Positions 47,499 to 56,895 are shown, counted from the first letter of the stretch. The stretch is DNA of 64,000 nucleotides from Frankia sp. RB7 (GCA_030403585.1 JAUEPE010000018.1:1-64000); one strand, 5' to 3'. Numbers and translations: made by a program. The notes: a model not told the origin generated them from the letters alone.

Positions 47499-47980
47499 AC
47501 GTCCTAGCCGCGCCCAGCGGACGCAAGTCTTGCCGCAAGTGTCTGAAAGAAAAGTAATCTTGGGTGTTCTCGTTCCCCCGGGGACGCGCCTTGTGGCGGT
47601 CGCGCGCCTGACCGGTTGCCTGTTTGCGAGGCGCAATCAGCGCCAGTGGGCGCGTCGAACCGAATCCCTCGTCGCGATCGGCGAGAGAGCAGATGCAAAA
47701 ACGCGCAGTCTCCATGAATCAATTCCGGATCGCAGGCCGCTTGCATGCAGGAGCCAAGCGCATCTCGTTCCGCGCACGAATTTTGGTCAATGCAGGACAG
47801 AGTTATCGCGCCGTTAAAAATCGAGCCGCAGCGACGGAAATCTACGACTTTTGCACGATGTCCCTGCTGCGCTCGGCGATGTCGCGATGCGGCCGCGGCT
47901 GTAAAGACGTTGTGAGGCGCGGCCCGGCCGAAAGCCTAATTCTTAACCCCGACGCGGCGATGGGCTATAAGGATGCCAGC
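47499..47980. other. Divergent spacer between the EAL gene and mepA
   Basis: No gene is supported here. Open frames run through this region because of high G+C, but they lack ribosome-binding sites, signal peptides or recognisable domains. It should contain the promoters of the two divergent genes. The start of the EAL gene may lie somewhat into this region (up to 47636). Confidence 0.5.
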
Positions 47981-48925
47981 ATGAGTCCCCGCCACATCGT
48001 CCCTCTCCTGCTTATGATGACGCTCCTGGCCGCCGGCGGCGCGCTGGCCCAGGACAGGGGCAGCGTGAACCCAAAACCGTTGCCGCCGCTCGCCAATCCG
48101 AACGATCCCAAGGTCGGCGCCAGGGAGCTGTTCGCGCGCAAGCTGTTGCCCTCGACCGGGCCGACGCATGTCATCGGCTCTTATGTGAAAGGCTGCATCG
48201 GCGGCGCCGAGCAGATGCCGATCAACGGCGACAATTGGCAGGTGATGCGGCTGTCGCGTAACCGCAATTTCGGTCATCCCGACATGATCGCGCTGATCAA
48301 GCGCCTGGCTGCCAAGGCGCACAAGGACGCGGGCTGGCCGGGCATTCTGGTCGGCGACATCGGCCAGCCGCGCGGCGGGCCGGCGCTATCAGGCCATGCC
48401 AGCCATCAGATCGGGCTCGACGCCGACATCTGGCTGACGCCGATGCCGGACCATCGCCTCTCGCGCGAGGAGCGCGAGGAGATGTCGGCGGTGATGATGG
48501 TGCGCGAGGATCGCCTCGACATCGATCCGAAAGTGTTCACGCCTGCCCATGTGCTGGTGCTCCGCGATGCGGCGCAGGAGCCGGCGGTGCAGCGCATCTT
48601 CGTCAACCCCGCGATCAAGAAGGCGCTCTGTCGTGAAGCCAAGGGCGACCGCTCCTGGCTGTCGAAGATCCGGCCGTGGTGGGGCCACGATTATCATTTC
48701 CACATCCGCATGCGCTGCCCCGCGGGCGCGAGCGAATGCCAGGGCCAGCCGTCGCAATCCGAGGACGAAGGCTGCAAGCCCTCCGATTTCGCCTATTGGT
48801 TCAGCGAGGGCGTGCTGCACCCGAAACCGCCGCCGGTGCCGCCGAAGCCGAAACCGCCGATGACGCTGGCCCAGATGCCGGCGGCCTGCAAAGCCGTGCT
48901 GCACGCACCGGATGCGAAGCCGTAG
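47981..48925 (+). CDS. mepA: Penicillin-insensitive murein endopeptidase
   Basis: A 314-residue LAS-family metallopeptidase that cleaves D-Ala–meso-DAP crosslinks in the periplasm. Signal peptide SPRHIVPLLLMMTLLAAGGALAQ. Zinc/metal ligands are in GHASHQIGLDADIWLTP and WWGHDYHFHIRMRCP. Cysteines in the latter and in GCKPSDFAYWF match the family. The C-terminal Pro-rich tail (KPPPVPPKPKPP) is an extension. ATG 47981 has AAGGA upstream; ATG 47960 is possible. Confidence 0.95.
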   Translation: MSPRHIVPLLLMMTLLAAGGALAQDRGSVNPKPLPPLANPNDPKVGARELFARKLLPSTGPTHVIGSYVKGCIGGAEQMPINGDNWQVMRLSRNRNFGHPDMIALIKRLAAKAHKDAGWPGILVGDIGQPRGGPALSGHASHQIGLDADIWLTPMPDHRLSREEREEMSAVMMVREDRLDIDPKVFTPAHVLVLRDAAQEPAVQRIFVNPAIKKALCREAKGDRSWLSKIRPWWGHDYHFHIRMRCPAGASECQGQPSQSEDEGCKPSDFAYWFSEGVLHPKPPPVPPKPKPPMTLAQMPAACKAVLHAPDAKP

Positions 48926-48933
48926 TCACCGCC

Positions 48934-49072
48934 GTCGTCCCGGGGCGCGAAGCGAACCCGGGATCCATAACCGCAGGGAATGGTTGTTGGGCGAAGTGAT
49001 AACTCCGAATCTTCGCCAAATTCCTCCCTGTGGCTATGGATCCCGGATCTGCGCTTCGCTTGTCCGGGATGA
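48934..49072. repeat. Large inverted-repeat element
   Basis: Left arm includes cgtcccggggcgcg and cccgggatccataaccg; right arm includes ctatggatcccggatct and tgtccgggatgacgacg. The middle (about 40 bases) is unpaired. It fills most of the spacer between mepA and the next gene and looks like a nonautonomous palindromic element of Bradyrhizobium type. Confidence 0.7.
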
Positions 49073-49191
49073 CGACGAGCGGAGCATGCGCTAGGATCGG
49101 CCATGCTGCTCGGCCGTAAGCCCGCGGCATTCCGGGATGCGCATCCCGCCTTCAACAGCCCGACCGCAAGCCCGCGGCCCTCGCGTGGCCA

Positions 49192-49710
49192 ATGATGAGA
49201 TTCGACATGCGCGTCCCCGCTCTCCTTGCCGTGCTTGCGCTCAGCGCGACGTCCGCCTTCGCCGCGGAGGAACCCAGCGGCTGCGACAAGTTCAAATGGC
49301 CGATCGAGCGCGACCGCGCCGCGCTGACGGCACCTGACCGCGCCAAGCTCGCGTCGGGAGCCGAGCAGGCCGCGGTCCCGGCATCGGCGATCACGCTCGG
49401 GCTGGTCGCGCCCCAGGAGGCAAAACTGCCGACGCCGCCGGAGCGGGCGCCGAAGGACGGCACCTTTGCCGGCTTCACCAGCATCAAGGCCGCGAAGGCC
49501 GGGCTCTACACGGTCAGCCTGTCCTCGGGCGCCTGGGTGGACGTGGTCCAGGATGGGCATTTCCTCAAGCCCGTGGCCTTTAGCGGCGCCACCGATTGCG
49601 ACGGCATCCGCAAGACCATGAAATACGAGCTCTCGGACAAACCTTTCGTGCTCCAGATCAGTGGCGCCAAGGACAATTCGCTCTCGATTTCGATCCTGCC
49701 GGCGCAATAG
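49192..49710 (+). CDS. Hypothetical secreted protein
   Basis: A 172-residue protein with a signal peptide (VPALLAVLALSATSAFAAEE). The start may be any of the three ATGs at 49192, 49195 or 49207. The mature part has two cysteines (SGCDKF; ATDCDGI). I do not recognise a domain; the C-terminal half is beta-rich (YTVSLSSGAWVDVVQDGHFL; PFVLQISGAKDNSLSISILP) and could be a small ligand-binding fold. modA follows after 196 bases. Confidence 0.7.
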   Translation: MMRFDMRVPALLAVLALSATSAFAAEEPSGCDKFKWPIERDRAALTAPDRAKLASGAEQAAVPASAITLGLVAPQEAKLPTPPERAPKDGTFAGFTSIKAAKAGLYTVSLSSGAWVDVVQDGHFLKPVAFSGATDCDGIRKTMKYELSDKPFVLQISGAKDNSLSISILPAQ

Positions 49711-49906
49711 CTCCAGCGGGTTAGACAAACGGTCGCCTTTGACCTGGGGGCTCAGCCTGCTATCGTCGAGGCTAGCGATATCCCCGCCGGCCGTAAGCCG
49801 CTGCGGGGCCACGTGGAACAGCGCTTCCGCCGGTCGCGACTTGACCCCACCCAACGCCAGATTTGCGCGTGCGTTTGCGCGCGCGGGCTCGCACGGAGCG
49901 CCATCC

Positions 49907-50692
49907 ATGTATCGCATTGCCGGACTTTTCACCGCCTTCGTCATGCTCGCAGGCGCGAGCCTCTCGCCGGCCGCCGCCGAGGACAAGACCATCACGGTCT
50001 TCGCCGCCGCGTCGATGAAGAACGCACTCGACGAGGTCGATGCCGCCTACACCGCCAAGACCGGCGTGAAGATCACCGCGAGCTACGCGGCAAGCTCGGT
50101 TCTGGCAAAACAGATCGAGCAGGGCGCGCCGGCCGATGTGTTCGTCTCCGCCGACACTGACTGGATGGACTACGCGCTCTCCAAGAAGACCATCAACGAG
50201 CCGACCCGCGTCAACCTGCTCGGCAACAGCATCGTGCTGATCGCGCCGAAGGATTCCAAAATCGACAGCGTCACGATCGCGCAGGGCTTCGACCTCGCAA
50301 AGCTCGCCGGCGACGGCAGGATCGCGACCGGCGACGTCAAGTCGGTGCCGGTCGGCAAATACGCCAAGGCGGCGCTGGAGAAGCTGGGTGCATGGACCGC
50401 CGCGGAGCCGAAATTCGCGATGGCCGAGAGCGTGCGGGCCGCGTTGACGCTGGTCGCGCGTGGTGAAGCCAATCTCGGCATCGTCTACTCGACCGACGCC
50501 AAGGTCGAGCCCGGCGTCAAGATCGTCGGTACCTTCCCGGCGGAGTCGCATCCGGCGATCATCTATCCGGTTGCGGCGACTACGACTGCGAAGCTCGAGA
50601 CGAACGACTATCTCGCCTTCCTGCGCACCTCGGCTGCCAAGACCATTCTGGAAAAATACGGTTTTAAATTCCTGATCAGCCCCACGACCTAG
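49907..50692 (+). CDS. modA: Molybdate ABC transporter substrate-binding protein
   Basis: A 261-residue periplasmic protein with signal peptide (YRIAGLFTAFVMLAGASLSPAAAED). TVFAAASMKNALDEVDAAY and VSADTDWMDYAL are the ModA motifs, and RGEANLGIVYSTDA is the domain-2 block. ATG 49907 has GGAG upstream. Binds molybdate (or tungstate). First gene of modABC. Confidence 0.96.
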   Translation: MYRIAGLFTAFVMLAGASLSPAAAEDKTITVFAAASMKNALDEVDAAYTAKTGVKITASYAASSVLAKQIEQGAPADVFVSADTDWMDYALSKKTINEPTRVNLLGNSIVLIAPKDSKIDSVTIAQGFDLAKLAGDGRIATGDVKSVPVGKYAKAALEKLGAWTAAEPKFAMAESVRAALTLVARGEANLGIVYSTDAKVEPGVKIVGTFPAESHPAIIYPVAATTTAKLETNDYLAFLRTSAAKTILEKYGFKFLISPTT

Positions 50693-50705
50693 TTCTTACG
50701 ACTTG

Positions 50706-51401
50706 ATGCTCGACATCTCTCCCGCCGAATGGACGGCGATCCTGCTCTCGCTCAGGGTCGCCGTCATCGCGACGCTGGTGGCAACGCCGTTCGGCATTGC
50801 GCTGGCGTGGCTGCTCGCCCGCAAGGATTTCTGGGGCAAGTCGATGCTCGACGCGGTCGTGCATCTGCCGCTGGTGCTGCCGCCGGTCGTCACCGGCTAT
50901 CTGCTGCTTCTCACCTTCGGCCGCCGCGGCCTGGCCGGCGCCTTCCTCGCCGATCATCTCGGTATCGTCTTCGCCTTCCGCTGGACCGGTGCGGCGCTCG
51001 CCTGCGGCGTGATGTCGTTTCCGCTGCTGGTGCGCCCGATGCGGCTGTCGATCGAGGCGATCGACCGCCGGCTCGAGCAGGCCGCCGAAACGCTGGGCGC
51101 CGCTCCTTTCAAGGTGTTCTTCACGGTAACGCTGCCGCTGGCACTGCCAGGCGTGCTCGCCGGCATGGTGCTCGGCTTTGCCAAGGCGATCGGCGAATTC
51201 GGCGCGACGATTACCTTCGTCTCCAACATTCCCGGCGAGACCCAGACGATTTCGTCAGCGATCTATTCGCTGATCCAGACGCCGGACGGCGACACGGCCG
51301 CGGGGCGGCTGGTGATGATCTCGGTCGGGCTCGCGATCGGCGCCTTGATCGCCGCCGAATGGTTCGCCCGGCGCGCCACGCAGCGCCTGCACGGGAATTG
51401 A
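50706..51401 (+). CDS. modB: Molybdate ABC transporter permease
   Basis: A 231-residue inner-membrane protein with five helices. The EAA loop (AAETLGAAPFKVFFTVTLPLALPGVLAGMVLGFAKAIGEFGATI) carries the ModB signature. Start ATG 50706, 13 bases after the modA stop. Overlap with modC is avoided by two bases. Confidence 0.96.
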   Translation: MLDISPAEWTAILLSLRVAVIATLVATPFGIALAWLLARKDFWGKSMLDAVVHLPLVLPPVVTGYLLLLTFGRRGLAGAFLADHLGIVFAFRWTGAALACGVMSFPLLVRPMRLSIEAIDRRLEQAAETLGAAPFKVFFTVTLPLALPGVLAGMVLGFAKAIGEFGATITFVSNIPGETQTISSAIYSLIQTPDGDTAAGRLVMISVGLAIGALIAAEWFARRATQRLHGN

Positions 51402-51403
51402 CC

Positions 51404-52066
51404 ATGCTGCGCGTCGATGTCGAAAAGAAACTCGGTGAATTCTCGCTTTCCGCATCCTTCGAGAGCGAAGGCCGCGTCACCGGCCTGTTCGGCGCATCCG
51501 GCGCCGGCAAGAGCTCGCTGATCAACATGATCGCGGGGCTGTTGCGTCCGGACCGCGGCACCATCATCATCGACGGCGATGTTGTCGACGACACCGCCGC
51601 CGGCATTCACGTGCCGACCTGGCGCCGCCGCATCGGCTATGTGTTCCAGGATGCGCGATTGTTTCCGCATCTCAACGTCGCGCAAAATCTCGACTATGGC
51701 CGGCGCATGAACCGCCTCGCGGCGGATCCGGCGCAGCACACGCGCGTCGTCGAGCTGCTCGACATCGGCGCTCTTCTCGACCGCCGTCCCGGAAAGCTCT
51801 CCGGCGGCGAACGCCAGCGCGTCGCGCTCGGCCGCGCGCTCTTGTCAAAGCCACGCTTGCTGCTGCTCGACGAGCCGCTCGGCGCGCTGGATGAGGCCCG
51901 CAAGCTCGAGATTTTGCCTTATCTGGTCCGGCTGCGCGACGAGGCCAATGTGCCCATGGTCTATGTCAGCCACGACGTCGCCGAACTGCGCCAGCTCGCG
52001 ACGCAGATCGTGATGCTCAGGCAGGGACGGGTGACCTCGTTCGGCGGGGTGAAGGTGCTGACGTGA
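51404..52066 (+). CDS. modC: Molybdate ABC transporter ATP-binding protein, short form
   Basis: A 220-residue ATPase. Walker A GASGAGKSS, signature LSGGERQRVALGRALLSKP, Walker B LLLLDEPLGALDE, H-loop VYVSHDVAELR. The C-terminal MOP/TOBE domain that binds molybdate in E. coli ModC (352 residues) is missing: the protein stops 15–20 residues after the ATPase core. The transporter can still work; the trans-inhibition domain is gone. Starts two bases after modB. Confidence 0.93.
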   Translation: MLRVDVEKKLGEFSLSASFESEGRVTGLFGASGAGKSSLINMIAGLLRPDRGTIIIDGDVVDDTAAGIHVPTWRRRIGYVFQDARLFPHLNVAQNLDYGRRMNRLAADPAQHTRVVELLDIGALLDRRPGKLSGGERQRVALGRALLSKPRLLLLDEPLGALDEARKLEILPYLVRLRDEANVPMVYVSHDVAELRQLATQIVMLRQGRVTSFGGVKVLT

Positions 52067-52085
52067 CGGGCCCATGGCCCATCGC

Positions 52086-52165
52086 CGTCATTGCGAGCGC
52101 AGCGAAGCAATCCAGAATCTTTCCGCGAAGACAGACTGGATTGCTTCGCTTCGCTCGCAATGACG
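52086..52165. repeat. Inverted repeat (cgtcattgcgagc ... gctcgcaatgacg)
   Basis: Eighty bases with arms cgtcattgcgagcgcagcga / tcgcttcgctcgcaatgacg and a central gaagcaatccag / ctggattgcttc pairing. A half copy lies at 11088–11126. It sits between the convergent modC and GntR genes and may act as terminator. Confidence 0.75.
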
Positions 52166-52187
52166 GGGGAGAGGTCGGTGCGAAAAA

Positions 52188-52928
52188 TCAGCGCTTCCGC
52201 CGCTTCGGCTTTATCGCTGCGAACACCGCCGTCAAATCTTCACTTACCGGCGCGGCATCATCATCCAGATGCAGCCGGCTCTCCACATGCAGGAAATGCT
52301 CGCGCGAGACGGCGATCGCCCGCGCCACATCGCGGGCGCGGAGCGCTTCGACGATGGCACCGTGCTCGTCCACCGCGCAGATCGAATCTGTCGCGGGTTC
52401 GTAGACCGAGACCATCACCGAGGACCGGCTGAGCAGATCGGCCAGGAAGCGCGAGAGTTCGGCATTGCCGAGTGCCTCCACCAGGTGAACGTGGAACGCG
52501 CCGGACAGCCGCACCGATGCTGCACGATCACCGCGCGTCGCCGCCGCACGTTCCTCAGCAAGGTGGGCGTTGAGCCGCTCGATCAAGGCATCGTCGACAC
52601 GGCGAACGAGCTGCGTCAGCACGCCGGCCTCGAGCACGCGGTGGGCCTCGTAGACACGGCGAACGTCGTCGAGCGTCGGGCGCGGCACCCGGGCGCCGCG
52701 GTTGGGGATCATCTCCAGCCGGCGTTCGGCGCCAAGCCGGTGCAGCACCTTGCGGATACGCTCGCGCGACACACCAAAGATATCGGCCAGCGGCGGCTCG
52801 GCGAGCTTGACCCCGGCCTTCAGCTTACCCTCCAGCAGCGCGTGCAGGATGGCCTGATAGACCGCTTCGTCCTCTGCCGGATTCGCCTTGCCGCTTCTCT
52901 TGCCGCTTTGCCTCTTCTGCGTCGCCAT
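52188..52928 (-). CDS. GntR-family repressor (FCD-type)
   Basis: A 246-residue regulator. Residues 18–85 are a winged helix (ILHALLEGKLKAGVKLAEPPLADIFGVSRERIRKVLHRLGAERRLEMIPNRG), residues 95–225 an all-helical FCD effector domain with RVYEAHRVLEAGVL and likely metal-binding histidines (FHVHLVEAL, REHFLHVESRL). ATG 52928 is chosen over a longer frame because that frame runs through the operator region. It is divergent from the ABC operon; palindromes at 52971–52984 and 53052–53065 are probably its sites. Confidence 0.92.
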   Translation of the reverse strand: MATQKRQSGKRSGKANPAEDEAVYQAILHALLEGKLKAGVKLAEPPLADIFGVSRERIRKVLHRLGAERRLEMIPNRGARVPRPTLDDVRRVYEAHRVLEAGVLTQLVRRVDDALIERLNAHLAEERAAATRGDRAASVRLSGAFHVHLVEALGNAELSRFLADLLSRSSVMVSVYEPATDSICAVDEHGAIVEALRARDVARAIAVSREHFLHVESRLHLDDDAAPVSEDLTAVFAAIKPKRRKR

Positions 52929-52970
52929 GGCGCTAGCTAGGCCCAAAGGATGCGCAGCGTCACCTCCAAA

Positions 52971-52984
52971 AAATGTGCACATTT
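52971..52984. promoter_or_regulatory. Operator-like palindrome, copy 1 (AAATGTGCACATTT)
   Basis: A perfect 14-base palindrome, 42 bases upstream of the GntR start. The same sequence recurs at 53052–53065. Position suits autoregulation. Two exact copies of a 14-base palindrome within 95 bases are very unlikely by chance in a GC-rich genome. Confidence 0.75.
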
Positions 52985-53051
52985 GCCGCGCGGACATGCA
53001 CGCCTCAAACACGCGCTTCACTCAATGCATTGAAATTACTTGATTTTATGA

Positions 53052-53065
53052 AAATGTGCACATTT
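53052..53065. promoter_or_regulatory. Operator-like palindrome, copy 2 (AAATGTGCACATTT)
   Basis: Identical to copy 1, 81 bases away, and 59 bases upstream of the binding-protein start. Likely covers the promoter of the ABC operon. Confidence 0.75.
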
Positions 53066-53124
53066 GGCATGGTGCTTGCTGCGTTCTCGTAGCAAGCTTT
53101 ACGCACAACAAACGGGACATGCCC

Positions 53125-54159
53125 ATGTACACCCTCTCCCGACGCAGCGTTCTGAAATCCGGCGCAGCCTTGACCGCACTCCTCGCCGCCCCCGCGCGCC
53201 TGCGCGCCGCGACCAAGGAGATCGTCATCGGCGGCCCCGCGGGCGCCGCGAAATATTTCAACGCCGATCTGTTTCCGGTGCTGGAGAAGAAGCTCGACTG
53301 CAAGGTGCTCTACGAGGGCACCAACTCGCTGACCAATCTCCAGAAGATGCAGGCCGACAAGGCCGCGCCAAAAATCTCGGTCGTCATCATGGACGATCCG
53401 GTGATGCTGCCGGCAGCGGCCGAAGGCCTGATCACCAAGATGTCGGCGTCGTCGATCGCCAATCTCGGCAAGCTCGTCGACAACTCGGTGCACCAGGACG
53501 GGATGTGGGCGAACTACCAGCGGCCCTGGGCCGGCATCGCCTATTCGACCAAGCGCATGAAGACGGCCCCCAGCAAGTGGGCCGATTTGTGGGACGCGAA
53601 ATATGCTTCCAAGGTGATCGTGCCGTCGCTCTCGAACACCGAAGGCTTCTGGACGCTGCTCGCCGCCGCCCATCTCGAAACCGGCAAGCCCTACAAGGAA
53701 GCGCAGTACGAGATCGACGCCGCCTTCAAGAAGGTCAAGGAGCTGAAGCCGAACCTGCTCAACGTCTATACCAACGCGCCGCAGGCCATCAATCTGATGG
53801 AGCAGGGCGAGGCCTGGATGATCGGCGGGCAATTCTCGGCCTACACGCTGATCCGCAAGGCCGACGGCTCGCCGGTCGATCTCGCCGTGCCACAGGACGG
53901 CGGCTTCGCCATGCCTTCGGGCATCGCGAAGGTGGCCGGCGCACCGGCCGGCGATCTGGCGGACGCCGTGATCGACTTCTTCCTCAGCCCGGAGGCGCAG
54001 ACCATTCTCGCCGACAAGGCGTTCGTCGCGCCGACCAACAAGGGCACGCCGACGCCGGCAGGCTTCCCCGATCCCGCCTCACTGTTTGCGCCGGACTGGG
54101 CGTTCGTTGCGAAAAACCGCGCCGGCTGGGTCGACCGCTGGAGCAAGGAGATGACATGA
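53125..54159 (+). CDS. ABC transporter substrate-binding protein (family 1, PotD/AfuA-like)
   Basis: A 344-residue exported binding protein. Twin-arginine-type signal (TLSRRSVLKSGAALTALLAAPARLRAA). It has features of spermidine/putrescine- or iron-type periplasmic proteins (KISVVIMDDPVMLPAAAEGLI; GFAMPSGIAKVAGAP; FFLSPEAQTILADKAF). ATG 53125 has GGGA eight bases upstream; ATG 53119 lies too close to it. First gene of a five-gene operon. The ligand cannot be read from sequence. Confidence 0.9.
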   Translation: MYTLSRRSVLKSGAALTALLAAPARLRAATKEIVIGGPAGAAKYFNADLFPVLEKKLDCKVLYEGTNSLTNLQKMQADKAAPKISVVIMDDPVMLPAAAEGLITKMSASSIANLGKLVDNSVHQDGMWANYQRPWAGIAYSTKRMKTAPSKWADLWDAKYASKVIVPSLSNTEGFWTLLAAAHLETGKPYKEAQYEIDAAFKKVKELKPNLLNVYTNAPQAINLMEQGEAWMIGGQFSAYTLIRKADGSPVDLAVPQDGGFAMPSGIAKVAGAPAGDLADAVIDFFLSPEAQTILADKAFVAPTNKGTPTPAGFPDPASLFAPDWAFVAKNRAGWVDRWSKEMT

Positions 54160-55235
54160 GCGAGGCCACCCCGCATCTCGTCGTCCGCGGCGTCTCCAAG
54201 CGCTACGGGCCGACGACAGTGCTCGATCACATCGACCTGACCATCCGCCGCGGCGAGCTCGTGACGCTGCTTGGCCCCTCCGGCTGCGGCAAGACCACGC
54301 TGCTCCGCGCCATCGCGGGGCTCGCGCAACCCGACACCGGCAAGGTCGAGCTGGCCGGGCGCAACATTACCAATGTGCCGCCGCACAAGCGCAATGTCGG
54401 CGTGGTGTTTCAGAGTTACGCGCTGTTTCCGCATCTGACCGTCGCCGGCAATGTTGCGTTCGGGCTGAAGGTGCGCGGTGCGGCCAGGCGCGAGATCGAC
54501 GCCGCGGTCGAGCGCGCGCTGTCGCTGGTCAAGCTCGGCCATCTGGCGGGACGACGCATTTCGGCGCTGTCGGGGGGCCAGCAGCAACGCGTAGCGCTGG
54601 CGCGTGCCATTGCGGTCGAACCTGATGTGCTGCTGTTCGACGAGGCCCTTTCGGCGCTCGATCGCAAGCTGCGCGAGGAGATGCAGGTCGAGCTGCGCCG
54701 CCTGCTCCAGGACGTGAAGGCCACCGCGATCTTCGTGACGCACGACCAGGACGAGGCGCTGACCATGTCCGACCGCGTCGCGGTCATGAACAAGGGACGG
54801 ATCGAGCAGCTGGCCGAGCCGCGCGAGCTTTATCTGCGGCCCGCAAGCCTGTTCGCGCTCAACTTCGTCGGGCTGTCGACGCGGATTCCCGGCACCGTGC
54901 TGGCCGCCGATAACGGCAAGGTCGATGTCGAGACCAAGGTCGGCCGCATGTCCGCGCTCGGCAATTTCCAGACCGGCGCCTCGGTCATCGTCGCGGCGCG
55001 CCCCGAGCAACTGCGTCTCGGCGAGCAGGGCGAGGCCAACTCCGCTGCCGGCCGCGTCCGCTCCGTGGTGTTCCAGGGCTCGCGCACGCTGGTCGAGGTC
55101 GATGCCGGCGCGGGCGAAAGCCTGCTCGCCGAACTTTCCGGGCGCGATGGCGCGATCCCGCGCGTACATGACGAGATCCGCCTGAGCTGGCCGGTCGCCG
55201 AGACCTTTGCGTTTCCGATGGAGGTGCAGACATGA
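54156..55235 (+). CDS. ABC transporter ATP-binding protein (PotA-like)
   Basis: A 359-residue ATPase with Walker A GPSGCGKTT, Q-loop VFQSYALFPHLTV, signature LSGGQQQRVALARAIAVEP, Walker B LLFDEALSALD and C-terminal TOBE domain (VIVAARPEQLRLGE). Start overlaps the preceding stop (ATGA). Energises the two permeases that follow. Confidence 0.95.
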   Translation: MSEATPHLVVRGVSKRYGPTTVLDHIDLTIRRGELVTLLGPSGCGKTTLLRAIAGLAQPDTGKVELAGRNITNVPPHKRNVGVVFQSYALFPHLTVAGNVAFGLKVRGAARREIDAAVERALSLVKLGHLAGRRISALSGGQQQRVALARAIAVEPDVLLFDEALSALDRKLREEMQVELRRLLQDVKATAIFVTHDQDEALTMSDRVAVMNKGRIEQLAEPRELYLRPASLFALNFVGLSTRIPGTVLAADNGKVDVETKVGRMSALGNFQTGASVIVAARPEQLRLGEQGEANSAAGRVRSVVFQGSRTLVEVDAGAGESLLAELSGRDGAIPRVHDEIRLSWPVAETFAFPMEVQT

Positions 55236-56095
55236 CGGAGGCCGCGCTTCCCGCACCCGTGGCGGCGCCGGCAGTCGATCGCGAGCGCCTGACCGCGATC
55301 GGCTTCGTGCTGCCCTCCTTCGTCATCATCGCCGGCGTGTTCGCGCTGCCGCTGGTGCTGCTGCTCGGCGTCAGCATCGTCGACGCCAACGGGCTGACGT
55401 TGGCTCATTACAAGCGCCTGCTCGGCACGCCCTATTATCTCGGCGTGATCTGGAATTCGCTGCGGCTGGGATTGCTGACCACGCTGATCGCCTTCCTGAT
55501 CAGCTATCCCGCCGCCTTCGCGCTGGCGCGCGCCCGTGGGCCCTTGCGGTCCGTGCTGCTGGCGACGCTGTTCCTGCCGCTCGCAGCCAGCGTCATCGTC
55601 AAGGCGTTTGCCTGGACCATCCTGTTGCGCAGCGACGGCATCGTCAACGAGACGCTGATGGCGCTTGGCATCATCGAAGACCCGATCCGGATGATCTTTA
55701 CCGAGACCGCGCTGATCGTCGGCGCAGTCAACATTTTCCTGCCGTTCATGATCCTGCCGATCTACGCGATCGTCGCTCAACTCGATCCGCGCTACGCGGA
55801 AGCCGCTGCGACGCTCGGCGCATCGCCGGTCGGAACATTCTTTCGCGTGATCCTGCCGCTGACGCTGCCGGGCATCATTGCCGGCGTCGCGCTGGTGTTC
55901 TCGCTGTCGGTCTCGGCCTATGTGGTGCCGACGCTGCTGATCGGCGAGAAATACCCGACCCTCGCGACCATGATCGCAAAGGCCTATCTGCTGGCGCGCG
56001 AGCCCGGCTTCGGTGCCGCCGCCGGCGTCGTGCTGCTGGGAATCGCGATTGCCGTCGTTGCGCTGAGCGCGCGGCTGTCACAGGAGCCGAAGTAA
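55232..56095 (+). CDS. ABC transporter permease (PotB-like)
   Basis: A 287-residue inner-membrane protein with six helices. EAA motif: AAATLGASPVGTFFRVILPLTLPGIIAGVALVFSLSVSAYVVPTLL. The N-terminus is Ala/Pro-rich before the first helix. Start overlaps the ATPase stop by four bases. Confidence 0.93.
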   Translation: MTEAALPAPVAAPAVDRERLTAIGFVLPSFVIIAGVFALPLVLLLGVSIVDANGLTLAHYKRLLGTPYYLGVIWNSLRLGLLTTLIAFLISYPAAFALARARGPLRSVLLATLFLPLAASVIVKAFAWTILLRSDGIVNETLMALGIIEDPIRMIFTETALIVGAVNIFLPFMILPIYAIVAQLDPRYAEAAATLGASPVGTFFRVILPLTLPGIIAGVALVFSLSVSAYVVPTLLIGEKYPTLATMIAKAYLLAREPGFGAAAGVVLLGIAIAVVALSARLSQEPK

Positions 56096-56892
56096 TGACA
56101 CGGGCCGCAATCGTCGTCTGCTGGGTGATGGCCATCGCGCTCGCCCTGTTCCTGCTTGCGCCGCTACTGGTGATCGCCGCCGCGAGCTTCTCGCCGACAC
56201 CGGTGTTCGACCTGCCGCTCACGGGCGCATCGACGCACTGGTACGGCAAGATCAGCCGGCTCGACGGCTTCTGGCCGTCGCTGCTGCTGTCGCTTCAGAT
56301 CGCGCTGTTCTCGACCGCGATCTCGCTGGTCTGCGGCACGCTCGCCGCGATCGCGATTGCGCGAGGAAAACTGCCGGGCGCGGGCATCTTTGCCACTGCA
56401 CTGGTCTCGCCACTGATGATGCCGGGCCTGGTGCTCGGCATCGCGCTGCTGCAGGGTTTTCGCGCGATCGGATTCACCGCGCCCTGGGCGACGCTGCTGG
56501 TCGCGCATCTCGTGATCACGCTGCCTTATGTCGCTCGCACGATGATCGCGGGGCTCGCGCGATTCGACTTCACGCTGATCGAGGCGGCGCGCACGCTTGG
56601 CTGCACCTATCCCGGCGGCGTGATGCGGGTGATGGTACCGGCGCTGGCGCCATCGTTCCTGATCGCCGGCCTCTTCTCGTTCCTGGCCTCGTTCGACAAT
56701 TATCCGGTGTCGATCTTCCTCGCCGACGTCCGCACCAAGACGCTGCCGATCCGGATGCTGCAATATATCGAGGAAGCGCCCGACCCGACGTTGGCTGCGC
56801 TCTCCACCCTCATCCTCGCCGGCACCGTGATCCTGCTGATCGTCAGCGACCGCGTCGTCGGCCTGCACCGCATGGCCGGAACCTCGGACTGA
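56095..56892 (+). CDS. ABC transporter permease (PotC-like)
   Basis: A 265-residue inner-membrane protein with six helices. EAA motif: AARTLGCTYPGGVMRVMVPALAPSFLIAGLFSFLASFDNYPVSIFL. Start ATG 56095 shares its A with the preceding TAA. Pairs with the PotB-like permease. Confidence 0.93.
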   Translation: MTRAAIVVCWVMAIALALFLLAPLLVIAAASFSPTPVFDLPLTGASTHWYGKISRLDGFWPSLLLSLQIALFSTAISLVCGTLAAIAIARGKLPGAGIFATALVSPLMMPGLVLGIALLQGFRAIGFTAPWATLLVAHLVITLPYVARTMIAGLARFDFTLIEAARTLGCTYPGGVMRVMVPALAPSFLIAGLFSFLASFDNYPVSIFLADVRTKTLPIRMLQYIEEAPDPTLAALSTLILAGTVILLIVSDRVVGLHRMAGTSD

Positions 56893-56895
56893 TCC

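Noticed and set aside
45261..47507. Long plus-strand open frame (748 codons) opposite the PAS–GGDEF–EAL gene
   Set aside because: It is antisense to a clear domain protein. The high G+C at codon third positions creates long mirror frames; it has no recognisable domain.
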